DNA of 14,924 nt, taken from the NCBI GenBank assembly GCA_903863315.1, contig CAIPBN010000405.1, forward strand, positions 1 through 14,924. The letters run 5' to 3'. The notes under the pieces are model-generated. The model saw only the letters and a list, made by a program, of their open reading frames with translations. It was not told where the DNA came from and did not search any database. The stretch is from an uncultured Verrucomicrobiota bacterium (GTDB lineage Bacteria; Verrucomicrobiota; Verrucomicrobiia; Limisphaerales; SXTU01). The position numbers were made by a program, and so were the translations under genes. This document shows positions 6,841 through 13,513 of the stretch, one piece after another; position 1 is the first letter of the stretch, and each line of letters begins with the position of its first letter.

Positions 6841-9800
6841 TTAATCCACATACACAAACTCGTTCACGTTCAGCAGCGCGCGGCAGAACTCGGACAGCGT
6901 AGTCTGCCCGTGCTTGGCGAGAAACGCGGTGGCTTGCTGGCGCTCGTTCGCGGCGGGCGCACGTCCCAAGGCAAGCCAAACAGCGCGTTCGATTTGCTTG
7001 CCGGTGTCGTCGCCCGCTTCAGTGGCGACACGGGCGGCGAGGGCTTTCGCGGCACGTTGCGAGAAGTCGCTGTTCAACAAGTTCAGGGCCTGCGGGGCGA
7101 CGGTGGTCACATCGCGGCGGGCACAGGAGAACGAGGTGTCGGGCAGGTCAAAGACTTGCAGGAACGGCAGGGGCACGCAGCGCTTCTGGATGAGATAGAG
7201 CGAGCGCACGTCGCAGTCGTCCTCCTTGTCCGCATACCAGCCCTGGCGACGGCCGCTATCCTTGCCTTCAAGCCCTTCGAGCACGCCCGGCTGGGCCTTG
7301 AGAATCTCGTCCGGCAACGGCGGCCAGAGCGGCTTGCCGCCCGCGTGCGGGCGAAGCTTGCCCGACACGGAGAGCAGGGTGTCGCGCATCGTCTCGGCGT
7401 CGAGGCGGCGCGGGTTTTGACGCCAGAGGAGTTTGTTTTCGGGGTCGGCTGCGGGTGAGGGTGCGAGGGTGTGAGGGTGCGAGGAAGGTGACTTTCGCAC
7501 GGCACTACTTTCGGACGCTCGGACCCTTGCACTCTCATACCCCGACACCTGCCGGTAGGCCGCGCTCGTCACCATCAACCGGTGCATCGCCTTCACGGAC
7601 CAGCCGCGGGCGATGAACTCCGTGGCGAGCCAGTCGAGCAGCTCGGGGTGCGTGGGCTTGGGACCGGCGTAACCGAGATCGTTCGGGTTGGCGAAAAGGC
7701 CTGCGCCAAAATGGTGCTGCCAGAGGCGGTTCACCAGCACGCGCGCGGTGAAGGGATTGGCGGGCGACGCAATCCACTCGGCCAGCGCGAGCCGGCGGCC
7801 CGTGGTGCCGGAGGGCGGAGGGTTCACCTTTGCCGGATTCGGGTCCAGCACGGACAGGAAGCCGGGCTGAACCTCATCGCGTGGCTCGGTGAAATCACCC
7901 TGGTAAAAGAGCTTCGTCGGCTCCGCGTTGCCGTCGCTCGCCGCCATCGCGACAGTGAACGCGCGCTTCTGTTTCTTCAGCGTGTCCACGTTCGCGGCGG
8001 CTGCGGCGTGCAATTTCTTGCCGGCCTCGTCGAGGGCGGCGACGGCGTCCTTGTCGGCAACCTTCAGCTTCTCCAAGTGCGGCGCGAGCTTCTTCTTCGT
8101 GGCGTCGTCGCGCTTGGCCTCGTCGGTCTTGAGCAGTTCTTGAATGTCAGCGGGCAGCTTGGCGATGCGCTCATCCCGCAGCTTCTGGCGCGCAGATGAA
8201 AGTGCTTCGTCCGCCGCCTTCGTCGCCTCGGCCACCTGCTTGTCCACGGCGGCGTTGTGGGCCTTGATGGCGTCCTGCTCGGGCGCAAGGTCGATGGGCA
8301 AGTCGTCGCGGGATTTTACGGCGGCGAAGAAGGCGCGGAAGCGGAAATGATCCGCCTGCGTGAGCGGGTCGTATTTGTGGTCGTGACAGTTGCAGCAGGA
8401 GAAGGTGAGGCCGAGGAACGCGCTGCCGGTCGTGTTCACGAGGTCCGCCATCAGATCATTCCGCTGCTTGCGGTCCTCCTGAAAGATGCTCGCCGTGCTG
8501 TCGTAGGTGCCGAGTCGTAGAAAGCCCGTGGCGATGAGCGCATCCGCTTCGGTGGCCGTCTTCGGCGGGCCGCTCAACAGCTCGTCGCCGGCGACCTGCT
8601 CGCGGATGAAGCGGTCGTAAGGCTTGTCCGCATTCAGCGACCGCACGACGTAATCCCGGTAGCGCCACATCTCCGGGCGGAACTCGTCGCGTTCATGGCC
8701 GTTGGTGTCGGCATAGCGGACCACATCGAGCCAGTGCCGCGCCCAACGCTCGCCGTAGCGTGGGCTGCCCAGCAGTTTGTCCACCAGTTGCTCATACGCG
8801 CGCGGTGAAGCATCGCGGACAAACGCCTGAACTTCCTCCGGCGTGGGGGGAAGGCCGACGAGATCGAAGTAAAGACGGCGGATCAGCGTGCGCGGGTCCG
8901 CCTCGGGGGAGAAGGTGAGTTTGCGCTCGGCGAGCTTGGCGAGGAGGAAGCGGTCGATGGGGTTGGAAGAAGTAGTCAGTGGCCAGTTTTCAGTTTTCAG
9001 TGGGGAAACTTTGCTTCCAATCCCGCCTTTGCTGCCGGGCGCACTCTTTGCCGACTGAACACTTCCTCCCGGCACCGCTGGCCGCACCGGAGCCTTCAAC
9101 GACCACAAGTCCAGCCGCTCGCCGCGCCAGATTTTGCGGACGGGGTTTTCTGGGTCGGTCCAAGCATCACCAAGAGATCTGTTCGGGCTTGCAACCTTCA
9201 GTGCAAGCTGGCCGGTGCCCGGCGCATAGGCGTCCAGACTGGCCACGTCGGGACCAAGGATGACGCTGTCGAAGAGGGCTTCCTCTCCCTTGTCGCATGT
9301 TGGCGCGAGGCCGGTGAGCGTGCAGTTGCCGAGGTCTTTCCAGAGATCCACCGTCACGACTGTCCATGTGATGGGCGCGGCGTCCCCGACGGAGATGGCG
9401 GCCCAGCCGGTCGTGTTCGGTCCGGCGACGTAGCGACCCTTCGGATCTTTCGCATCCGGCCAAGCACCACTGCGGGCCAGCTCAAACATCACACTGCCAC
9501 CGCCGCGCTTCTTCCACGCGAACCGCATGAACCGCACCTGTCCCGCCGTCGGGCGCTCGCGCACCTCGAAGTTCCAGCCGGGAATCTTCACGCCCTCACG
9601 CTGGAGCGGCGTCACGCCCAGAGCGGCCTTGCCCCGGAAGACGTCGTCCATCACCAGCCTGGCCCGACCGTTGCCGCTGGTGAGCACGGCGAGGAACTCA
9701 GCCTCGTCCTCGAACAGCACGGCTACCGGCTCTGGCCACGGCGCACCGTCCCTCACCCACGCTTCGATCGCGGCGACATCCTTGGCGGGCAACTTCTCCT

Positions 9801-10092
9801 TCGGCGGCATCGCCAAGTCCTTCGTCGCGTGGCGGACAGCCTGGAGCAGGATACTTTTCTGCCCGTCGCCGGGAACCAGGGCGGGACCATGCTCGCCGCC
9901 CTTGAGCGCGGCGGCGCGGGAATCGAGCCGCAAACCACCTTTCTGCTTATCCGGGCCGTGGCAAGAGATGCACTTCTGGTCCAGAAGCGGCTTGATTTGG
10001 TCCTGAAAGCGAACGGAATCAGCGCGCAGAGAACCGGCGAGACAGACGGATAGCGCGAATAGCAAGGGCTGGAGACTTCGCGCAATGGTCAT
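6841..10092 (-). CDS. Secreted PSCyt1-DUF1549-DUF1553 protein
   Basis: The 1083-residue protein has a signal peptide (1-25, LLFALSVCLAGSLRA), so it acts outside the cytoplasm. Residues 27-120 form a PSCyt1 cytochrome-like domain with heme motif CISCH (41-45) and MPPKEKLPAKD. A beta-rich segment of unknown kind follows (about 125-330). DUF1549 (PSCyt2) starts at NPIDRFLLAKL (about 376), with LIRRLYFDLVGLPPTPEE, RYGERWARHWLDVVRYADT and a second C-x-x-C-H, CCNCH (566-570). An Ala/Lys-rich helical linker (about 605-720) precedes DUF1553 (PSD1), with RLALAEWIASPANPFTARV, RLWQHHFG and DFSQRAAKALAAR. The architecture is characteristic of Planctomycetota and Verrucomicrobiota; the role is unproven, often linked to glycan use with DUF1501. 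The start at 10092 is set by the signal peptide; the open frame upstream (to 10431) belongs to a pseudogene. Two repeat-derived inserts lie in linkers (see the repeat entries). Confidence 0.93.
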   Translation of the reverse strand: MTIARSLQPLLFALSVCLAGSLRADSVRFQDQIKPLLDQKCISCHGPDKQKGGLRLDSRAAALKGGEHGPALVPGDGQKSILLQAVRHATKDLAMPPKEKLPAKDVAAIEAWVRDGAPWPEPVAVLFEDEAEFLAVLTSGNGRARLVMDDVFRGKAALGVTPLQREGVKIPGWNFEVRERPTAGQVRFMRFAWKKRGGGSVMFELARSGAWPDAKDPKGRYVAGPNTTGWAAISVGDAAPITWTVVTVDLWKDLGNCTLTGLAPTCDKGEEALFDSVILGPDVASLDAYAPGTGQLALKVASPNRSLGDAWTDPENPVRKIWRGERLDLWSLKAPVRPAVPGGSVQSAKSAPGSKGGIGSKVSPLKTENWPLTTSSNPIDRFLLAKLAERKLTFSPEADPRTLIRRLYFDLVGLPPTPEEVQAFVRDASPRAYEQLVDKLLGSPRYGERWARHWLDVVRYADTNGHERDEFRPEMWRYRDYVVRSLNADKPYDRFIREQVAGDELLSGPPKTATEADALIATGFLRLGTYDSTASIFQEDRKQRNDLMADLVNTTGSAFLGLTFSCCNCHDHKYDPLTQADHFRFRAFFAAVKSRDDLPIDLAPEQDAIKAHNAAVDKQVAEATKAADEALSSARQKLRDERIAKLPADIQELLKTDEAKRDDATKKKLAPHLEKLKVADKDAVAALDEAGKKLHAAAAANVDTLKKQKRAFTVAMAASDGNAEPTKLFYQGDFTEPRDEVQPGFLSVLDPNPAKVNPPPSGTTGRRLALAEWIASPANPFTARVLVNRLWQHHFGAGLFANPNDLGYAGPKPTHPELLDWLATEFIARGWSVKAMHRLMVTSAAYRQVSGYESARVRASESSAVRKSPSSHPHTLAPSPAADPENKLLWRQNPRRLDAETMRDTLLSVSGKLRPHAGGKPLWPPLPDEILKAQPGVLEGLEGKDSGRRQGWYADKEDDCDVRSLYLIQKRCVPLPFLQVFDLPDTSFSCARRDVTTVAPQALNLLNSDFSQRAAKALAARVATEAGDDTGKQIERAVWLALGRAPAANERQQATAFLAKHGQTTLSEFCRALLNVNEFVYVD
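7446..7546. repeat. Octamer tandem tract inside the PSCyt1 gene
   Basis: On the plus strand three octamers stand in a row at 7457-7480: GAGGGTGC, GAGGGTGT, GAGGGTGC, followed by GAGGAAGG. The adjoining bases up to 7546 are built from degraded versions of the same words (gtgcgaaa, gtccgag, gagtgcaa on the minus strand). In the protein this gives about 30 extra residues (849-880) with SHPHTLAPSP between YRQVS and DPENKLLWR, which in this family are normally close together. Confidence 0.65.
8974..9004. repeat. Heptamer repeat inside the PSCyt1 gene linker
   Basis: On the plus strand TGGCCAG is followed by TTTTCAG twice (8980-9000), bracketed by two copies of CAGTGG. It is markedly more AT-rich than the gene around it. 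It encodes PLKTENWPLTT in the linker just before the DUF1549 domain. Confidence 0.6.
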
Positions 10093-10129
10093 GACAGTCA
10101 AAAAGTGACGCCGTCCAGCTTGTGGCTCT

Positions 10130-10720
10130 TCAGCCGCCGCCGGAGAGGCCTGCAACCGCAGGCGGAGCCGTCTCCTTGACTTGACACGTCCCGCTTGTTC
10201 CGCCCGTCCATGTCCAATGACAAAGGGCTTGGAGATGCTCTTGATCAACGGCGTGAAGCCCAGACCCTTGCCATCCGGCAGGAAGAACAGGCCCGAGTTG
10301 TAGCTGCAGATGCGCTCCACGGCGGTGAGGAAAAGCACTTTTCCGGTCGCGGCTTCGGCTGCCCAGACGCAGATGCCCTCGTTCGCCCACATGCCGGCGA
10401 CGCAATAAGCCACGCGATCATCTGCCAGCACGCCCGTGCGGTTCGGCCAGCGCGGATCATGCGGTCATTTCCAATTCACTGGTCCGCCTCCGGCGCGGTG
10501 CGGAAGGCCCACAGCAACCGGCCCGTCGTCCGCACCGAAATACGCCCGCCCGCAATCTGCAGAGCGACCCGCCCGGGTCCACCTGTGGTGATCTGTCAGC
10601 GCAACTTGCCGGTGCGTCGGCCAGTCCTCCGCAGGCAACCGCTCGCGTGGATCGGCTCCACCAGCACGCCAAGCCAGCCAATCCGTGTCTTCATAGTCGC
10701 AGCCGCAACAGCATCTGGGT
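10130..10720 (-). pseudogene. Decayed PQQ-like beta-propeller gene fragment
   Basis: On the minus strand, pieces of a beta-propeller protein appear in changing frames. From 10440 to about 10245 one frame reads VLADDRVAYCVAGMWANEG, then VWAAEAATGKVLFL and PDGKGLGFTPL, the pattern of a PQQ-type blade (a variable-site loop, then a D-x-x-T-G-K-V-type turn). Further upstream the same frame reads LPAEDWPTHRQ (about 10632) and AYFGADDG (about 10530), typical of the start of such proteins and of another blade. A TGA interrupts the frame near 10470, and part of the blade (RLLWAFRTAPEAD) continues in the next frame. Downstream, HWTWTGGTSG appears in a third frame. No intact start-to-stop frame exists. 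It probably once belonged to the same envelope cluster as the large PSCyt1 gene below it. The exact ends are uncertain. Confidence 0.55.
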
Positions 10721-11053
10721 TCACGCTATCGTCCCAGAGGAACCCGGGGCGTAAACCAGCAATAGCTTCGCGACTCACACTTGCAGACTGGTTCTGCGCT
10801 GTGCGGTCTGATTGGGCAGCCAGAACACCCGCGACATGGTGGAGAAAACTTTGGCTGGCCCAGCATAAACGCCGTCTTCGATCGCTATGACCGCGAGACG
10901 GTGGTAATGCAACGGCGCTGATGAACCGATGGCTGAATTGACTTCACATCCTGCTTCGCCGACAAATCTCCCGTGACCAAGACTCGAGCTGCGACGTGCG
11001 CGTAATCTGAACCGATAGCGTGGATTACCAATCTCACCGCCAGCCTGTGCCGC
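10721..11053. other. No convincing gene
   Basis: Both strands contain only short frames without family motifs or steady third-position bias. One minus-strand frame contains AVIAIEDGVYAG and another RLVIHAIGSDYAHVAARVLV, which might be further debris of the beta-propeller pseudogene, but the resemblance is weak. No tRNA, hairpin cluster or transposase remnant was recognised. Confidence 0.4.
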
Positions 11054-11144
11054 GTAGGAGACGACGTGAGGAGTCTCTCACTCCATTCCGCATTCCGCAT
11101 TCCGCACTCTGCATTTGTCAGAGCCTCCTCACGTCGGCACCTAC
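11054..11144. repeat. Inverted-repeat element with internal heptamers
   Basis: Two 24-base arms face each other: 11054-11077 (GTAGGAGACGACGTGAGGAG plus TCTC) and 11121-11144, whose reverse complement matches at 21 of 24 positions. The 43-base loop contains three perfect CATTCCG heptamers (11084-11104) and two degenerate ones, CACTCTG and CATTTGT (to 11118). If transcribed with the downstream gene, the arms would form a long imperfect hairpin. The element has the build of a small non-autonomous repeat; no transposase is nearby. Confidence 0.75.
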
Positions 11145-11145
11145 T

Positions 11146-11153
11146 GGGGAGGG
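11146..11153 (+). promoter_or_regulatory. Ribosome binding site deciding the start of the vWA gene
   Basis: GGGGAGGG lies six bases before the ATG at 11160 and directly after the inverted-repeat arm. It supports this ATG over the in-frame TTG at 11115, which lies inside the repeat element. Confidence 0.7.
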
Positions 11154-11159
11154 CGCGGC

Positions 11160-13352
11160 ATGATCACCTGGTCCTTCGCCTCTTCTCCCTGGCTCATCCT
11201 GCTCGGCGCTGCCGTGTGGGCGGGGGCGGCGTGGCTGTGCTGGCAGAACGCCACGCGACGCGGGGGCAAGGCGGCGGTGTTCATGGAGTCGCTGCGGCTG
11301 GTCATCATGACGCTGCTGGTCTTCACGCTGTTCCGGCCCGAGTTGGTGCGGCGCATCGAGCGCAAGGAATCGCCGCAAATCGCCGTGCTGCTCGACGCCT
11401 CCGGCAGCATGGCCACGCGCGACGTGCGCGGCGGCTCGAACGTCCTTACGCGCGCCGAGTGGCTCGCCGCCCGACGCGCGACGAACTTTTGGAAGCCGCT
11501 GGAAAAGTCCGGCAAGGTCATCGTCGAGGACTTCTCTGCGCCGCCGGCAGACACGAATTTCAACGCGCAGGCCGAGGCCGGCACCGACTTGAGCGCCGCG
11601 CTCGAAGCCTCGCTCCAGCGGCACAAAAACCTCCGCGCCGTGCTCGTGCTGACCGACGGTGATTGGAATGTCGGCAAGCCGCCGTTGCTCGCCGCTGCGC
11701 GGTTCCGCGAGACGGACACACCCATCTTCGCCGTGGGCGTGGGCGCGGAGCAGCCGTTGCCGGACTTGGTTTTGGAGCGCGCCACGGTGCCGAGCTACGG
11801 GCTTATCGGGGAGCAGATTTCCATTCCGTTCCGTATCGCGAGCCATCTGCCGCGCGAGGTGAAGACGCAGCTCATCATTGACGCGGGCGACGGCGAGGAA
11901 GTGAAGAAGGACATCACCATCCCGGCGGGCGGGCAGTTGCAGGACGCCATCGTGTGGTCGCCGCGCAACGTCGGCGAGCAGACCGTCTCGCTGCGCCTGC
12001 CGCCCGAGGCCGACGAGGCGCTCACGGACAACAACGCGCAGCAGTTCCGCATCGCCGTGCGCTCGGAGACGCTCAAGGTGCTCGTGGTGGACTCGCTGCC
12101 GCGCTGGGAATACCGCTACCTCCGCAACGCCCTCGAACGCGACCCCGGCGTCGAGTCGCATTGCGTGCTGTTCCATCCGTCGCTCGGGCCGGGCGGCGGG
12201 CGCAACTACCTGACCGCCTTTCCCGGCACGAAGGAGCAGCTCCAGCGCTACGACGTGATTTTCCTCGGCGACGTGGGTGTGGGCGAAGGCGAGCTGAAGG
12301 AGTCGGACGTGGCGCTGATTCGCGGCCTCGTCGAGCAGCAGGGCAGTGGCCTTATCTTCCTGCCGGGCCGGCGCGGTCGGCAGATGTCCTTCCTCAACGG
12401 CCCGCTCGCCGACCTCATGCCGGTGCAGCTCGACGACAAGCGTCCCGACGGCGTCGCGTTGCAGAACGAAGTGCCGCTGTTGCTGTCGTCGGTCGGCAAA
12501 GGCCACTTGCTCACGCGCTTCGACGGCGACGAAAACCGCAACGACGACATCTGGAAAAACCTGCCGGGCTTCTACTGGAGCGCCGCCGTGGAGAAGAGCC
12601 GGCCCGGCAGCGAGGTGCTCGCCGTCCACGCCTCGATGCGCAACGCGTGGGGTCGTGTGCCGTTGCTGGTCACCCGCCCGGCCGGCAGCGGCAAGGTGCT
12701 CTTCATGGGCACGGACAGCGCGTGGCGCTGGCGGCGCGGCGTCGAGGACAAGTGGCATTACCGCTTCTGGAGCCAGGTCGTGCGCTGGATGTCGCACCAG
12801 CGGCACCTCGCCGAGCGCGCGGGCGTGCGGCTCACCTTCAGCCCCGAGACGCCGAACGCCGGCGACACCGTCTTCCTCCAGGCCACCGTGCTCGACGCGA
12901 GCGGCTTCCCGCTGGAGAAGGGCAAGGTGAACGGCAAAATCACCACGCCCGGCGGCCGCACGGAGAAGCTCGACTTCGCCGCGCTCGACGGCGGCTGGGG
13001 CGTGTTCAAGTCCAGCTTCGTGCCCAAGCAAGGCGGCCCGCACAAAATCCTCCTCACCGCCGACAGCGCCGGTCGCAAGCTCGAAACCGAAATCACCGTG
13101 ACGCAGCCCGTGCGCGAGAAGGTCGGCCAGCCCGCGAACTTCACCGTGCTGCGCGAACTCGCCTCGCTCACCGGTGGAGCCATCGGCCCGACCGCCGAGC
13201 TGGCCAAGGTCATCGAGCAAATCACGCTGCTGCCCGAGCCGAAGCCCTTGGAGCAGCGCATCCGCCTCTGGGCCGACCCGTGGTGGGCCGGCAGCATCCT
13301 GTTCCTGCTGACGGTCTATTGGGTGAGCCGCAAGCTGGCGGGGATGGTGTAG
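11160..13352 (+). CDS. Membrane-anchored vWA / glutamine-amidotransferase-like protein
   Basis: The protein has 730 residues. Two N-terminal membrane helices (about 10-29 and 44-59) precede a von Willebrand factor A domain with the metal-site motif DASGSM (79-84) and VLVLTDGDWN (161-170). A beta-sandwich-like stretch follows (about 190-300). Next comes a class I glutamine-amidotransferase-like fold, VLVVDSLPRWEYRYLRNAL (about 306-324) and RYDVIFLGDVGVG to SGLIFLPGRRG (about 363-406), where I see no clear nucleophilic cysteine-histidine-glutamate triad. Near the C-terminus is one more helix (708-724). Proteins of this build usually sit beside a MoxR AAA ATPase and DUF58 proteins; none is in the window. 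The main domains probably face the cytoplasm or periplasm between the helix pairs. The role is probably scaffolding or metal-dependent binding in the envelope. The start at 11160 is set by the GGGGAGGG site; the 15 residues that a TTG start would add are repeat sequence. Confidence 0.85.
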   Translation: MITWSFASSPWLILLGAAVWAGAAWLCWQNATRRGGKAAVFMESLRLVIMTLLVFTLFRPELVRRIERKESPQIAVLLDASGSMATRDVRGGSNVLTRAEWLAARRATNFWKPLEKSGKVIVEDFSAPPADTNFNAQAEAGTDLSAALEASLQRHKNLRAVLVLTDGDWNVGKPPLLAAARFRETDTPIFAVGVGAEQPLPDLVLERATVPSYGLIGEQISIPFRIASHLPREVKTQLIIDAGDGEEVKKDITIPAGGQLQDAIVWSPRNVGEQTVSLRLPPEADEALTDNNAQQFRIAVRSETLKVLVVDSLPRWEYRYLRNALERDPGVESHCVLFHPSLGPGGGRNYLTAFPGTKEQLQRYDVIFLGDVGVGEGELKESDVALIRGLVEQQGSGLIFLPGRRGRQMSFLNGPLADLMPVQLDDKRPDGVALQNEVPLLLSSVGKGHLLTRFDGDENRNDDIWKNLPGFYWSAAVEKSRPGSEVLAVHASMRNAWGRVPLLVTRPAGSGKVLFMGTDSAWRWRRGVEDKWHYRFWSQVVRWMSHQRHLAERAGVRLTFSPETPNAGDTVFLQATVLDASGFPLEKGKVNGKITTPGGRTEKLDFAALDGGWGVFKSSFVPKQGGPHKILLTADSAGRKLETEITVTQPVREKVGQPANFTVLRELASLTGGAIGPTAELAKVIEQITLLPEPKPLEQRIRLWADPWWAGSILFLLTVYWVSRKLAGMV

Positions 13353-13513
13353 CCCGCAAAAGCGCCCGCAACTTGATGATTTCTCATTTTGCGAAACTGA
13401 CACCGAGTCGAGTCAACGAGTTGAGATTTGCAGCCCGACACGAAGGGGCATGGTGCTGCATTCCGCAAACGCAAGTATCGGAGATTTCTCGGGAATGTCG
13501 CCGCAATTTCTGA

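Noticed and set aside
10148..10163. Perfect six-pair hairpin GCCTGC-AACC-GCAGGC
   Set aside because: It has no adjacent T run and lies in pseudogene debris; it could be chance in GC-rich DNA.
6841..10431. 1196-residue frame for the PSCyt1 protein
   Set aside because: The first 113 residues are beta-propeller debris and intergenic sequence; a clean signal peptide begins at 10092.
11118..13403. 761-residue minus-strand frame opposite the vWA gene
   Set aside because: It is a shadow: rich in Arg, Ala, His and Gly with no domain motifs, opposite a protein with clear vWA motifs.
11954..13513. 519-residue plus-strand frame overlapping the vWA gene
   Set aside because: It is an Arg/Ala-rich out-of-frame shadow without motifs.
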